Part shown: positions 54,507 through 64,000 of the stretch, one piece after another
How positions within the stretch are numbered: the stretch's first letter is position 1
How the letters are laid out: every line of letters begins with the position of its first letter
NCBI GenBank assembly: GCA_030680295.1
Contig: JAUXVU010000023.1
Span: 372,001-436,000, forward strand
Direction: 5' to 3'
Source of the DNA: Moraxellaceae bacterium
GTDB lineage: Bacteria > Pseudomonadota > Gammaproteobacteria > Pseudomonadales > Moraxellaceae
Length of the DNA stretch: 64,000 bases
The notes under the pieces: model-generated
What the model was told of the DNA's origin: nothing
The model's input: the letters and a program-made list of their open reading frames with translations, nothing else
The model's database searches: none
Program-made: the position numbers and the translations under genes

Positions 54507-55291
54507 GGCCTAGCCCTCGGCTGACGCAACCCCAATGAACGCAGTACCGGCGCATTAACGACAACCTCATCTGCTGATAACACTCGACTAGCGGGTAAGT
54601 TTTTATGCTGCTGCCAATGAGAAATAGCGCTGGAAATAGCGTTTATTAACGTCGCTCTTGAGACCTGCTGTGTGGCCACTGCCCCAGCTTGCACAAAAGC
54701 AGCATTTGGACCCACCCAAGGCCGCTGTAGGCGATAGGACGGCAATAACAACAGTTTGGCATTGATTGGTGAAAACAATTGCTCATCAGGTGCTGCCAAC
54801 AAGACATCAACCGACTGCATAAACGCCGCTAGCTGACGAGTATTGATATCACCATCAATAACCAATGATTCCACGACGATACTTTGCGCTTGAACAGCTT
54901 GCTTAAACGCTTCAAACAACGCTTTTGTAGCCGGTGACAGCACAACACCCACACGTTTTAAGCCAGGATTTAACTCCTGCGCTAACTGCAGTTGTTGAGC
55001 CAACGTTGGCGACCAATACAGCGCCATATCTTGCGGCCGCACATTAGCCTGCCCGGGATAAGCCAGTAGCACAATCGCTGGTGTGGAGAGTTTTGCACTG
55101 AGTTGCTGATAGTGCTGCGCCTGCCAAATCAACTGCAGTTCAGCGCCACTATCAACGGTTTGTAGCGTGGGTAGCGCCGAGCGTAATGCACTAACTGCGG
55201 CAGCTGGCACGGCGTGCATTTGCACTGCCGAAGCCTGCACCCAGTTTGGCAGCATAAGACAACAAAGTAGTCCGAACGTTATTGCTTTCAT
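54503..55291 (-). CDS. Periplasmic ABC-type substrate-binding protein (PF04392-like)
   Basis: A 262-residue exported protein with signal peptide (MKAITFGLLCCLMLPNWVQA). It shows the two-lobed pattern of the ABC_sub_bind family: a first lobe with AIVLLAYPGQANVRPQDMAL-like sequence, a hinge near LNPGLKRVGVVLSP, and a second lobe with FMQSVDVLLAAPDEQLFSP. No permease or ATPase gene is near, so it probably acts as a sensing rather than transport component. It lies between the TonB receptor (21-base gap) and the sensor gene, which it overlaps by four bases. The ligand is unknown. Confidence 0.78.
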   Translation of the reverse strand: MKAITFGLLCCLMLPNWVQASAVQMHAVPAAAVSALRSALPTLQTVDSGAELQLIWQAQHYQQLSAKLSTPAIVLLAYPGQANVRPQDMALYWSPTLAQQLQLAQELNPGLKRVGVVLSPATKALFEAFKQAVQAQSIVVESLVIDGDINTRQLAAFMQSVDVLLAAPDEQLFSPINAKLLLLPSYRLQRPWVGPNAAFVQAGAVATQQVSRATLINAISSAISHWQQHKNLPASRVLSADEVVVNAPVLRSLGLRQPRARP

Positions 55292-55312
55292 TCCTTGAAG
55301 GCCATCCGTTGT

Positions 55313-57445
55313 TTAATACCTAAGGCCGGCACTCAGCCATAATTTATGTTGCTGATCGACACCGTTTTCTCGTCGCATTTCTGGATCACGCGTCAATCGT
55401 ACTTGAGCACTTAATCCTAAATCCAACCAATACTGCTGACCTAAACGTGTAGTTTTGCCAATATAGCCATCCAACCGGTCAAAAAAACTATTTCGATTTA
55501 AGTTGTTATAAAAGCCGTACATTAGACTGCCTTGCCAGCCTTGGGCATCATGGTGCAACCAACCCAACGTGCCCATATGCCGTGGCACAAAATTCACATT
55601 GCCATTATTGGCGTTATCCAAATCACGTAAATTAATATGTGTGTAGGTTAGGCGTAACTGGTCATGCGCGGCAAAACGCCAACTGCTTTCTACTTCTAAA
55701 CCAGTGCGTAAATAGTCGTTAAGTTCACTTAACTCAAAACCATCAATTTCAATTTGGTTATCAACCAGTCTTAATTCGTCATAAAACAGGCGTATGTCCA
55801 GCGCCACACCAATATCACGTAGCTCACCGTAATAACCCAGTTCATTGCTTTGTATACGCTCGGTTTTGGGCTTGCCTTCGGATTTCGCGGTTATGTAAAA
55901 CTGGCCGTCTTTATCACTCATGCTGCGATCTTCGGTGCGAGCAACAAACCGCCAGTCGGCACTGGTTTCTATAATGTCGGGTGTACGCACGGCACGAGCA
56001 TGCACTAGTCGCAATGAATGCTCAGGTAAGAACCGCCAGTTCAACGCTGCACGCGGGGAAAAAAAGCGCCCCGCCGTATCGTCATCTTCTACATTTGCGC
56101 CCAGATTAAGCAACCAATCTGGAGCAAATCGCCATTCGCCATGGGCAAAATAATTCACGCTACGATTGCTAACCGTGCCATTCAAAAAAATTTCTGACGA
56201 TGCTTGTTTATCATTTAGCTCAGCGCCCATCACCATGCGTAACCAGTCATTAGGCACCCATGTGTTGCTCAGCTCAATAGCGGTACGTTGCTCTTGGTAG
56301 TTTTGACTGCTGCGATAATCGATTTCTTGGAGCTCACCGCCGCCAGCAATAAGCTCACTGACGCCTAATAAGCAGGCATTGCGCAAGACTGCATTGGTTA
56401 CCAGTGCGGGGCCTACACAGGTGCCTGCCGGATCATTAATCGCACGATCAGCTAATGCTGGATCTTGGTTGTACAGCGCACCGAGCTCTGGAGATACCAA
56501 CAAATACGGAAGCTTCACCAGCCATGGCTCATCACGTCGCAAGGTGCTGATGCTCGTCTGTACATTGAGCTCATTATGTGTGGACCAAGGCTGACGCCAA
56601 TCTAAGGTCAAAAAACCGTTATCAAACGTGGCTACCGGTAATTCGCGATAAATACTGGGGTCGTTGCGCCGGCTTTGTTCCGCCACGACGCGTGAAAAGC
56701 CGCCAGAAAACCCTAATTGCCCGTCACTCGGCAATGCATGAAAGGCCTGAAAGTTAAGTCCTTGCATACGCTTATCGTCTTGATACGGTGTGCCTCGAGT
56801 CAAGTTAGTGTCATAGCCGTCATCTTGCCGTTGCATTAAGGACAACGACCAATCCACCCCGCCTGCCTGACCGGCAAAGCGTGCAAAACCATCAGCAATG
56901 CCATTGTCACCGGCGCGAACCAATAAATCGACATTGGCTACGTCTTGTGGATGCTGGGTAATAATATTGATGACAGCAAAAAAACTGTTGGCACCATGCG
57001 CCGCTGAGTTGGGGCCACGCACCACTTCAATACGTTCAATTTCGGCCACATCAAACGGCAGCCCAATGTAGTCCACACGCGCTAAAGCGGCTTCATAGAC
57101 CGAGCGGCCATTGATTTGCACCTGCATACGTCTTGCACCACCGGCATTGGTGCCGTGATACAACACATAGGCCTCACTGCCCGATTCACGTCCCACCACC
57201 ATGCCCGGCACCAAGCGCAAAATATCCGGTAGCTCACGTGCACCCGATGATTTGATCATCTCACGGCTAATTACCGTGACCGATGCCGGTGTATCAAACA
57301 GGCTTTGCTTTAGGCGAGTAGCGGTAATGACTTCTGGTGTGGCTTGGTCAGCAAATGGTTGGGCAGAAACGACTACGGGCGTGGCTGATAAGGCCACACC
57401 CGTAAACATTGAGAAAACAACAACTAAGTTAGCGTTTTTTATCAC
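55313..57445 (-). CDS. TonB-dependent outer-membrane receptor
   Basis: A 710-residue receptor with signal peptide (...[16 protein letters not shown]), a plug domain ([20 protein letters not shown] holding the TonB-box-like start, then [19 protein letters not shown] and [24 protein letters not shown]) and a 22-strand barrel ending in an aromatic residue (LWLSAGLRY). The RGPxSAxxGANxFxxVINI motif is typical. An internal Cys pair lies near residues 343 and 358. The ligand is not predictable; there is no Fur box visible because the start (GTG at 57445) lies inside the 3' end of der. It is first in a receptor-binding protein-sensor set. Confidence 0.9.
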   Translation of the reverse strand: MIKNANLVVVFSMFTGVALSATPVVVSAQPFADQATPEVITATRLKQSLFDTPASVTVISREMIKSSGARELPDILRLVPGMVVGRESGSEAYVLYHGTNAGGARRMQVQINGRSVYEAALARVDYIGLPFDVAEIERIEVVRGPNSAAHGANSFFAVINIITQHPQDVANVDLLVRAGDNGIADGFARFAGQAGGVDWSLSLMQRQDDGYDTNLTRGTPYQDDKRMQGLNFQAFHALPSDGQLGFSGGFSRVVAEQSRRNDPSIYRELPVATFDNGFLTLDWRQPWSTHNELNVQTSISTLRRDEPWLVKLPYLLVSPELGALYNQDPALADRAINDPAGTCVGPALVTNAVLRNACLLGVSELIAGGGELQEIDYRSSQNYQEQRTAIELSNTWVPNDWLRMVMGAELNDKQASSEIFLNGTVSNRSVNYFAHGEWRFAPDWLLNLGANVEDDDTAGRFFSPRAALNWRFLPEHSLRLVHARAVRTPDIIETSADWRFVARTEDRSMSDKDGQFYITAKSEGKPKTERIQSNELGYYGELRDIGVALDIRLFYDELRLVDNQIEIDGFELSELNDYLRTGLEVESSWRFAAHDQLRLTYTHINLRDLDNANNGNVNFVPRHMGTLGWLHHDAQGWQGSLMYGFYNNLNRNSFFDRLDGYIGKTTRLGQQYWLDLGLSAQVRLTRDPEMRRENGVDQQHKLWLSAGLRY

Positions 57446-58829
57446 GTTTTTTTACTGCTTGAATAAAGCGACGGCGACGCTCTGTCTGCCCTTCGGTAAG
57501 TCTGTTAACCCTATCTTTGTAAGGGTTGTCACTGGTTTTAAATTCCAGCTGAACTGGTGTGCCCTGCAGTTTTAAGGCCTTACGGAACGTGTTTTCCAGA
57601 TAACGCTTATAAACTGCTGGCACGGATTCGGTTTGGTTACCGTGAATCACAAACAGCGGCGGATTTTGACCACCCATATGACAATAACGCAGCTTGATGC
57701 GACGACCCGATACTAACGGTGGTTGATGCTGTTCAATTGCATCAGCCAATAACTGAGTTAGTTGATTGGTCGGCACACGAATCATTGCTGAATCGTAAGC
57801 ACGTTTGATAGACGGATAAAGGTCACCCACTGCCGTACCAAATTTAGCCGAAATCAAATGAATTTTGACGTAGGGAATGAAGTCAAAACGGCGTTGCATA
57901 TCATTGCGCAAGGTTTGGCGCTCATAGTCGGTCATGCCATCCCATTTGTTGATGGCAATCACTAAGGCACGACCCGTTTCCAAGACAAAACCAAGCAAGT
58001 TCAGATCTTGATCGACAATGCTTTCGCGCGCATCCATCACCAACACCACTACATGCGCATCTTTAATGGCCTGCAGGGTTTTAATAACGGAGAACTTTTC
58101 CACGGTTTCATTAACCCGACCACGACGACGCACACCGGCGGTGTCGATCAGGGTGTAACGTTCGCCTTGGCGCTCATAGGGAATATAAATACTGTCGCGG
58201 GTGGTGCCGGGCATGTCGAAAACCACCACACGATCTTCACCTAATAAGCGATTAACCAGTGTCGACTTACCGACATTTGGACGCCCCACAATAGCAATTT
58301 TAATACCCGCTTCTGGGTCTTCAATTTGCTCTTCGTCTTCGGGGAAGTTGATCAGTACTTGGTTCATCATTTGGTGCACGCCACGTCCATGACTGGCGGC
58401 AATACCAAACAACTCACCCATGCCTAAGGCATGGAATTCGGACTTGGCTACATCTTCCTGAATGCCATCAACTTTGTTGACAACAACATGAATGGTTTTG
58501 CCCAGCGTACGAATTTCACGTGCAATTTGTTCGTCGGCAGCAACACGTCCAGCGCGTCCGTCAACCAAGAATAAAACAATATCGGCCTCTTCAATCGCGG
58601 TTCGCGATTGCTCGGCCATATAGGCATCAATGCCATCCTCACCTTCACCAATACCACCGGTGTCGATAACGATGAATGACTTGTTGTCGATGCAGGCATC
58701 GCCATATTTGCGATCACGCGTTAAGCCGGGTAAGTCAGCAACAAGTGCATCCCGACTTTTGGTGAGCTGGTTAAACAGGGTGGACTTGCCCACATTGGGG
58801 CGGCCCACCAGGGCGATGACAGGTTTCAT
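57429..58829 (-). CDS. der: Ribosome-assembly GTPase Der (EngA)
   Basis: A 466-residue cytoplasmic GTPase needed for 50S subunit assembly. It has two tandem G domains: P-loop [14 protein letters not shown] (8-21) with DLPGLTRD and NKVD, and a second P-loop [14 protein letters not shown] near residue 188 with DMPGTTRDS and NKWD, followed by the KH-like C-terminal domain and a Lys/Arg tail ([10 protein letters not shown]). Length is slightly under the E. coli protein (490). It is 27 bases downstream of bamB, as in many gammaproteobacteria, and its 3' end contains the start of the TonB receptor gene. Confidence 0.98.
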   Translation of the reverse strand: MKPVIALVGRPNVGKSTLFNQLTKSRDALVADLPGLTRDRKYGDACIDNKSFIVIDTGGIGEGEDGIDAYMAEQSRTAIEEADIVLFLVDGRAGRVAADEQIAREIRTLGKTIHVVVNKVDGIQEDVAKSEFHALGMGELFGIAASHGRGVHQMMNQVLINFPEDEEQIEDPEAGIKIAIVGRPNVGKSTLVNRLLGEDRVVVFDMPGTTRDSIYIPYERQGERYTLIDTAGVRRRGRVNETVEKFSVIKTLQAIKDAHVVVLVMDARESIVDQDLNLLGFVLETGRALVIAINKWDGMTDYERQTLRNDMQRRFDFIPYVKIHLISAKFGTAVGDLYPSIKRAYDSAMIRVPTNQLTQLLADAIEQHQPPLVSGRRIKLRYCHMGGQNPPLFVIHGNQTESVPAVYKRYLENTFRKALKLQGTPVQLEFKTSDNPYKDRVNRLTEGQTERRRRFIQAVKKRDKKR

Positions 58830-58856
58830 GTAGACAGCATTCTCAAAAGATCAAAA

Positions 58857-59999
58857 TCAGGGATTAATGTCCCAGGCGCGTAACTGGCCCGTAGTAGACA
58901 GGGTCAGTAATTGCGGTGCATCAACAACAATACTCATTAATGGGCCTTTGGCTACACGAGTGCGAGCGCGTACCGCTCCATCGCGTGGACTCATGGCATG
59001 CAGCATGCCGTTGTTATCCACCACCACCACCAAACCACGCCAAATCACCGGTGTGGACAAGGTCAGACCTTTAAAGTCCTGCACCCATATCAATTCGCCA
59101 GTCAGTTTATTAATGCCTGCAACCGAGCCGTTTACATCAACGGCATAAACATGAGCCGCATCCACCGCCACTGCTTGAGTAGTGGAAACATTAAGCTGCC
59201 AACGACGACGCACTTGCAGCGTATCGGTAGCCGTTAATTGGGATTGGTAACCAGCGGTATAAATAGTGCCATTAGCGTCCAACACCAAGTCACCATCAAT
59301 ATCCATCAAACGCTCAATTTCACCGCGACCGCGTGAGTTGGTAACACGGGTTTGCCAGATTGGTAAGCCGGTCGCTAAGTCCAACTGATATAAGTCACCT
59401 TGGCCACTCACTGCATAAACAAAGTCACCACTAATCACAGGCGCGGCATTACCTCGCAATGACAGCGGAGGAACCGGCGTATCAAATTGCCAACGACGTT
59501 TGCCTGTGCTGCGCTCAAACACTTGGACACGACCATCTAAGGTCTGTACCACAACGTCTTTGTCGGTAATGCGTGGCGCCGCTAATAATGTGGCGCCTAA
59601 TGATGCACGCCAGATTGGATTGCCGTTGTTGGCATTAAGTAGCAGCAAGTCAGCTTGGTCAGTGCCTAACGCTAACAAGCCATCTTTAACGGCAACGCCA
59701 CCAGTAACACCACTACTGAGTTTTATCTGCCAACGTGCCTTACCACTGGCGCGCCCAACAGACTTAACCACACCATCGCGACTAACTGCATAAACGGCAG
59801 GTGACTCAACCGCTGGCTCTAAGAATAGAGCTTCTTTTTCAGCACCTTTTCCAACGGATGTAGACCAACGCGATGTCACTTTTAGTGGGTTTTCTGCTAA
59901 CGGTGGTAAGACCACAGCAGCATCAGAAGTTTTAGTATTACAAGCGGCCAGCGTTAAGCACAAGGCCGCTACAGGCAAACTTATCCAAGCATTTTTCAT
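58857..59999 (-). CDS. bamB: Outer-membrane assembly lipoprotein BamB
   Basis: A 380-residue lipoprotein (LAAC lipobox, Cys20) of the BAM complex that inserts beta-barrel proteins into the outer membrane. The body is an eight-bladed propeller with repeated PQQ-like strands such as GKARWQIKLSSGV, GNPIWRASLGA, GKRRWQFDTPV, GLPIWQTRVTN and GELIWVQDFKG. Its position between yfgM and der is the conserved gammaproteobacterial order. The start overlaps the yfgM stop by four bases (ATGA). Confidence 0.96.
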   Translation of the reverse strand: MKNAWISLPVAALCLTLAACNTKTSDAAVVLPPLAENPLKVTSRWSTSVGKGAEKEALFLEPAVESPAVYAVSRDGVVKSVGRASGKARWQIKLSSGVTGGVAVKDGLLALGTDQADLLLLNANNGNPIWRASLGATLLAAPRITDKDVVVQTLDGRVQVFERSTGKRRWQFDTPVPPLSLRGNAAPVISGDFVYAVSGQGDLYQLDLATGLPIWQTRVTNSRGRGEIERLMDIDGDLVLDANGTIYTAGYQSQLTATDTLQVRRRWQLNVSTTQAVAVDAAHVYAVDVNGSVAGINKLTGELIWVQDFKGLTLSTPVIWRGLVVVVDNNGMLHAMSPRDGAVRARTRVAKGPLMSIVVDAPQLLTLSTTGQLRAWDINP

Positions 60000-60673
60000 T
60001 GTACTGACTCCTGCTCACGAGGTGCTGGCTCAAGACCAACATCGGCTAATTTCAGAGCCAGTAATGGGCGCTCTTCACCAGCGGCAGCTAAGGCTGCATC
60101 CGCTGATTGATAGGCTTTAGCCGCAGCGTCTAGTTGACCTTGTTGCAGCAAAATATCGCCTTTAATTTCATCAACCATAGGTGCCAGTGCCGGATCTTTA
60201 ATATTCGCCAGCATAACCAAGGCATCCTCTGCTTTGTCATTGGCTGCCAACACACGAGCTAGGCGCACCTCAATTAAGGCACGAGTATCAGCCGCTGGTT
60301 TACGACCAAGTGCCCAACGCAAATGTTTTTCGGCAGCCGCTAAATCATTGCTATCAACACTACGCGCAGCCAGCATTAAAGCTGCGTCAGTCGCTTGGGG
60401 CGTACGGGGATATTCATCCATAATTTGACGGCCAATACGCTGTAAGTCGCCATTGGCAGCAGTATCTTCTGGATTATTAATGAGGCGCTGACTAATCGTC
60501 GTCAATTGCTCCTGCAAGCCCTGCGCTGCAACTGCTGACTCCAGCTGGCTGTTTTGCCAAAAACGATTACCGGCAAAAGCAAACAAACCAATTGCAACGG
60601 CCAACAAAACTGTCGTGCCATAACGCTGCCACCATGTTTTTACCTGCAGCAACACTTCATCATCATTACTCAC
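59996..60673 (-). CDS. yfgM: YfgM-like membrane-anchored TPR protein
   Basis: A 225-residue protein with a short cytoplasmic N-terminus ([20 protein letters not shown]), one membrane helix (about 20-37) and a periplasmic part of tetratricopeptide-like helices rich in Ala and Leu. This is the TPR_21 family; E. coli YfgM associates with SecYEG and the chaperone PpiD. The gene overlaps hisS and bamB by four bases each, keeping the usual order hisS-yfgM-bamB-der. Confidence 0.93.
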   Translation of the reverse strand: MSNDDEVLLQVKTWWQRYGTTVLLAVAIGLFAFAGNRFWQNSQLESAVAAQGLQEQLTTISQRLINNPEDTAANGDLQRIGRQIMDEYPRTPQATDAALMLAARSVDSNDLAAAEKHLRWALGRKPAADTRALIEVRLARVLAANDKAEDALVMLANIKDPALAPMVDEIKGDILLQQGQLDAAAKAYQSADAALAAAGEERPLLALKLADVGLEPAPREQESVQ

Positions 60674-61959
60674 AGCTCATCCCCTCGTTTAAATACCAAT
60701 TGCAACGTAGGCAGGGCTTGCGCCAAATCTACGCATTGTTGTTCTTGTTGATCACCACGCAGCCATTTAATGCTGACTTGCTGTTGCGCTAACTCATCAT
60801 CACCAATAAGCAATGCAAGCTGCGCGCCCGACTTATCCGCCTTGCGCAGCTGCGACTTAAAACTTCCGCCGCCACAGTTATACACGATACGTGTTGTGGG
60901 CAAACCTTGGCGCAGTGTTTCTGCCAATGACATCACCGTAGTCACTGCAGCAGGTGTCATCGCCATCACAAAGACATCCGCCATCGCCGGTGCTGGCTCA
61001 GGCTTTAATGCTTCTAACAGCAATACCAAACGCTCTAAACCAATAGCAAAACCAACCGCTGGTGTGGCTTGACCACCTAATTGCTCAACCAAACCATCAT
61101 AACGACCACCGGCACACACCGTGCCTTGTGATCCTAGGTCCGTAGTGACCCACTCAAAAACGGTTTTGTTGTAATAGTCCAAACCACGAACCAAATTACT
61201 GTTCACACGGTAGCTAATGCCGCAGGCATCTAATAACTGGCACAAATCAGAAAAATGCTGCTTGGAGTCTTCGTCTAAGAAGTCAGACAACACCGGTGCA
61301 CCTTTTAAAATATCTTGGGTGCCACGGTCTTTTGAATCCAAAATACGCAAAGGGTTGGTGGTCAAACGACGTTGAGAGTCATCATCTAACTGCGTTCTGA
61401 ACTGCTCCAGATAGGTCACCAACGCTTTACGGAATTGTGCCCGTGACTCGAGCTCACCTAAGCTATTTATTTCCAAACTTACGGATTCGGCCAAACCCAA
61501 CTCTTGCCATAAACGTGCAGTCAATAAAATCAGTTCAGCATCCATGTCTGGGCCAGCTTGGCCGAAGGTTTCCACACCAAATTGATGGAACTGGCGGTAG
61601 CGGCCTTTTTGCGGGCGCTCGTAGCGAAACATCGGGCCGGTGTACCACAGCTTGGGGCTTTGATTATGTGTTAAACCGTGCTCCAAGCAGGCACGCACAC
61701 AACCAGCCGTACCTTCAGGACGCAACGTAATAGGCTCACCACTGCGATCTTCAAAGCTATACATCTCTTTTTCGACGATGTCGGTCACTTCACCAATGGC
61801 TCGTTTAAACAGCGCAGTTGGCTCGACAACTGGCAGGCGAATTTCGCTATAGCCATAACGCTGCATCAAGCTACGCAGGGTGTTTTCTAACTGCTGCCAG
61901 CGCGGTGTTGCCTCTGGCAAAATATCATTCATGCCACGGATAGCATTCAAACGACTCAT
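60670..61959 (-). CDS. hisS: Histidyl-tRNA synthetase
   Basis: A 429-residue class II aminoacyl-tRNA synthetase charging tRNA-His. Class II motif 2 ([20 protein letters not shown]) and the histidine-specific loops [24 protein letters not shown] and the motif 3 region [13 protein letters not shown] are clear, followed by an anticodon-binding domain ([20 protein letters not shown], then [13 protein letters not shown]). Length matches the E. coli enzyme (424). It overlaps ispG and yfgM by four bases on each side. Confidence 0.98.
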   Translation of the reverse strand: MSRLNAIRGMNDILPEATPRWQQLENTLRSLMQRYGYSEIRLPVVEPTALFKRAIGEVTDIVEKEMYSFEDRSGEPITLRPEGTAGCVRACLEHGLTHNQSPKLWYTGPMFRYERPQKGRYRQFHQFGVETFGQAGPDMDAELILLTARLWQELGLAESVSLEINSLGELESRAQFRKALVTYLEQFRTQLDDDSQRRLTTNPLRILDSKDRGTQDILKGAPVLSDFLDEDSKQHFSDLCQLLDACGISYRVNSNLVRGLDYYNKTVFEWVTTDLGSQGTVCAGGRYDGLVEQLGGQATPAVGFAIGLERLVLLLEALKPEPAPAMADVFVMAMTPAAVTTVMSLAETLRQGLPTTRIVYNCGGGSFKSQLRKADKSGAQLALLIGDDELAQQQVSIKWLRGDQQEQQCVDLAQALPTLQLVFKRGDEL

Positions 61960-63080
61960 GTATCGGACCCGGTTTTTATAATCAATTTGGCATCTTGTTC
62001 AGCTTTTTCAGCCACACGACGACGCACCATACTCTCAATTTCATCAACCAATTTATCGGTATCGATCAAATGGCTTTTTTCACCATTGCGATACACCAGT
62101 GAGCGCGGTGATGCACCCACTACACCAATATCAGCTTCTTTCGCCTCGCCCGGGCCATTGACCTTGCAGCCAATCACCGACACATCCATGGGTGTGCGAA
62201 CATCCTCTAAACGCGCCTCAAGCGCATTCATCACACGAATCACATCAAACTCTTGGCGTGAACAACTGGGGCAGGCAATAAAGTTAATGCCGTTAGAGCG
62301 AATATTAAGTGACTTCAAAATATCGAAGCCAATACGCACTTCATCTTCAGGTTCGGCCGCCAACGACACCCGCAGCGTGTCACCAATGCCATCCAATAAC
62401 AAACCACCTAAAGCAATGGCAGACTTCACGGTGCCGGAGCGAAACACCCCTGCTTCGGTGACACCCAAATGCAAGGGGTTATCAATTTGCTGCGACAACA
62501 AACGATAGGCATCCAAGGTTAAAAACACATTGGATGCCTTAACGGACACCTTGAACTCATGAAAGTTTAGACGATCTAAAATATCAATATGGCGCATGGC
62601 AGATTCCAGCAACGCCTGACCCGTGGGTTCACCATATTTTTTCTGCAAATCTTTTTCTAGCGAGCCGGCATTCACACCAATACGCATAGAAATACCATGG
62701 TGACGTGCAGCAGCAACCACCTCACGAACTTTGTCATCAGAACCAATATTGCCCGGATTAATACGCAGACAATCGACACCTTTTTCTGCAACGGCAATGG
62801 CAATTTTATGGTCAAAGTGGATGTCCGCCACTAAAGCCACATCTGGCACTTGCAGGCGAATCAGACCAAAAGCGTCTGCAGCTTCCATCGATGGCACCGA
62901 CACGCGCACGATGTCAGCGCCAGCATCAACACAACGACGAATTTGCGCGACAGTGGCATCAACATCACAGGTCTCTGTGTTGGTCATGGTCTGCACCGTG
63001 ATCGGAGCATCACCACCAACAAAGATATTACCTACGCGAATTTTGCGAGTTAGCCGACGCTTGATGGGTGACTCGTGCAT
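61956..63080 (-). CDS. ispG: 4-hydroxy-3-methylbut-2-enyl diphosphate synthase
   Basis: A 374-residue iron-sulfur enzyme of the MEP isoprenoid pathway, making HMBPP from MEcPP. The N-terminal barrel begins with a [20 protein letters not shown]-type sequence ([16 protein letters not shown]) and the C-terminal domain carries the three cluster cysteines in [12 protein letters not shown] and [18 protein letters not shown]. It also supports undecaprenyl phosphate supply for the capsule and cell wall. It lies between rodZ (five-base gap) and hisS (overlap), the conserved order. Confidence 0.98.
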   Translation of the reverse strand: MHESPIKRRLTRKIRVGNIFVGGDAPITVQTMTNTETCDVDATVAQIRRCVDAGADIVRVSVPSMEAADAFGLIRLQVPDVALVADIHFDHKIAIAVAEKGVDCLRINPGNIGSDDKVREVVAAARHHGISMRIGVNAGSLEKDLQKKYGEPTGQALLESAMRHIDILDRLNFHEFKVSVKASNVFLTLDAYRLLSQQIDNPLHLGVTEAGVFRSGTVKSAIALGGLLLDGIGDTLRVSLAAEPEDEVRIGFDILKSLNIRSNGINFIACPSCSRQEFDVIRVMNALEARLEDVRTPMDVSVIGCKVNGPGEAKEADIGVVGASPRSLVYRNGEKSHLIDTDKLVDEIESMVRRRVAEKAEQDAKLIIKTGSDT

Positions 63081-63085
63081 GCTGA

Positions 63086-63955
63086 CTAGTCCTGTCTACC
63101 TAAACGAAAACTGGCGATATTGCCGCGAGCAAAGGGCTGTAAATCTACTGCACTACCATTGTAGATAAGCGAGGTGAAATTCACCGCACCGATATTAATT
63201 GCAAAGGGCGGCTGTCCACTCACGGTTACCGACTGACCGGCATTTTTCTGACCGTAAACTAACTCTTGTCCCGTACCATCACGCACGCTTATCCATGAGG
63301 CACCGGTAAAGCTGAAACTTAATGTTTCAATGGTAGGCGGTGCTGTTTGGCTTATCACCGGAGCTGCTGCTGGATCAGTGGTGACAACCGTCTCATCGGG
63401 CTCAGGTGTTACTGTATCAAGCTCAGAGTTGGGCGCTACTTGAACGGGCTCGACTTCGGTAGCAACCACATCAGCGGTCATCTCTTCATCAATATCCATT
63501 GGCACGGCTATTTCGGCTTGAGTCTCGATTGGATTACTTTGCCAAAACAACCCCGCCAATACGTAAAGCACAAACGCAATCACCGCAACAATGACCAATA
63601 AACGACTGAGCGGAATTTTATTAACAATCATACCCGCCGTTGACGATGAAACAGCGGTCGATTCATTCGTAGTCACAATTGGACGCACGCTGACCAAACG
63701 CTTACTACTAGGCAGGCTTTCATCAAACGTGGCAATCAGCTCATCCGCATTCAAACCGACTAGCTCGGCATAACGACGCACATAACCACGAACAAAGGCT
63801 GTACCGGGCAGCGCTGCATAATCATCCGTTTCAAGGGCCTGTACATAACGCAAGGTCAACATGGTTTCGCGCGATACGGTTTCTGCACTTAAGCCCTTAC
63901 GCTCACGTGCTTCACGCAGTTTGCTTCCAATACTGTCGTTGTTTTCAGTTTCCAC
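63086..63955 (-). CDS. rodZ: Cytoskeletal cell-shape protein RodZ
   Basis: A 289-residue inner-membrane protein that links MreB to the cell-wall machinery. The N-terminal HTH_25 domain ([20 protein letters not shown], then [21 protein letters not shown]) is followed by a linker, one membrane helix ([20 protein letters not shown], residues ~120-140), a Pro/Thr/Glu-rich stretch and a C-terminal beta domain ([20 protein letters not shown]). I used the GTG at 63955, with GAGAGG eight bases upstream; the TTG eight codons earlier has no such site. The next gene upstream (commonly pilW) lies outside the window. Confidence 0.92.
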   Translation of the reverse strand: METENNDSIGSKLREARERKGLSAETVSRETMLTLRYVQALETDDYAALPGTAFVRGYVRRYAELVGLNADELIATFDESLPSSKRLVSVRPIVTTNESTAVSSSTAGMIVNKIPLSRLLVIVAVIAFVLYVLAGLFWQSNPIETQAEIAVPMDIDEEMTADVVATEVEPVQVAPNSELDTVTPEPDETVVTTDPAAAPVISQTAPPTIETLSFSFTGASWISVRDGTGQELVYGQKNAGQSVTVSGQPPFAINIGAVNFTSLIYNGSAVDLQPFARGNIASFRLGRQD

Positions 63956-64000
63956 TATGACATCCTCTCTTAAACCCAACCAAGGCTTAGCCTTCGGCTC

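Noticed and set aside
61593-61604. ops-like string GGCGGTAGCGGC on the plus strand
   Set aside because: It lies antisense inside hisS, in codons for a conserved class II motif, with no plus-strand gene downstream.
63956-64000. End of an upstream gene before rodZ, with a GGCTAAGCC dyad
   Set aside because: Too little sequence to decide which frame is coding or whether the dyad is a terminator.

Overview
The window comes from a gammaproteobacterium, most likely of the order Pseudomonadales and close to the Moraxellaceae. The signs are the cluster der-bamB-yfgM-hisS-ispG-rodZ, the guaB-guaA pair divergent from xseA, a Csu-type fimbrial cluster, and a capsule locus combining wza-wzb-wzc with galU-pgi-ugd as in Acinetobacter K loci. 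Placement below order is inference. No rRNA, tRNA, CRISPR array or complete insertion sequence was seen.

Layout. 0-9.8 kb: end of argD and argF, then galE led by a ParD/RelE-like toxin-antitoxin pair, glpK, a four-gene chaperone-usher cluster of spore-coat-U (SCPU) proteins, and rfaH. 9.8-11.6 kb: a DUF4394 lipoprotein gene ending in a bidirectional terminator. 11.6-18.9 kb (minus strand): nucleotide-sugar genes ugd and a phosphohexomutase led by vapBC, then galU, pgi and a second Ugd-like gene whose product has lost its catalytic residues. 19-42.4 kb (minus strand): one long surface-polysaccharide locus. It has a group-4-capsule-like export set (gfcA-like, wza, a gfcB-gfcC fusion, gfcD/yjbH, wzb, wzc), then an ops/JUMPstart-like element, a UDP-glucuronate epimerase, a PglK-type ABC flippase, an AT-rich strain-specific block (pyruvyltransferase, glycosyltransferases, kinase, nucleotidyltransferase-HAD fusion, Wzy, acyltransferase), and the UDP-N,N'-diacetylbacillosamine set (pglA/C/D/E/F-like). 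42.5-46.5 kb: an SLC13 permease with RCK_C domains, a fusion of RmlD with the tRNA deaminase TadA, and rmlB. 46.6-53.3 kb: a Fic-like protein with a degenerate active site, guaA, guaB, two large inverted repeats, xseA and an M23 peptidase. 53.3-57.4 kb: a TonB receptor, a periplasmic binding protein and a sensor with HisKA and receiver domains but no ATPase domain. 57.4-64 kb: conserved housekeeping genes.

How it fits together. UDP-glucose (galU) is turned to UDP-Gal (galE), UDP-GlcA (ugd) and UDP-GalA (epimerase). UDP-diNAc-bacillosamine primes undecaprenyl phosphate through PglC. Glycosyltransferases extend the unit, the ABC flippase and Wzy would move and polymerise it, and Wza/Wzb/Wzc with GfcB-D-like proteins export it. 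RfaH is encoded in the window and a matching ops site lies in the middle of the locus. The most unusual points are the RmlD-TadA fusion, the inactive Ugd paralogue, the sensor without an ATPase domain, the palindrome inserted in frame in the aminotransferase gene, and two toxin-antitoxin modules that each lead a nucleotide-sugar operon.
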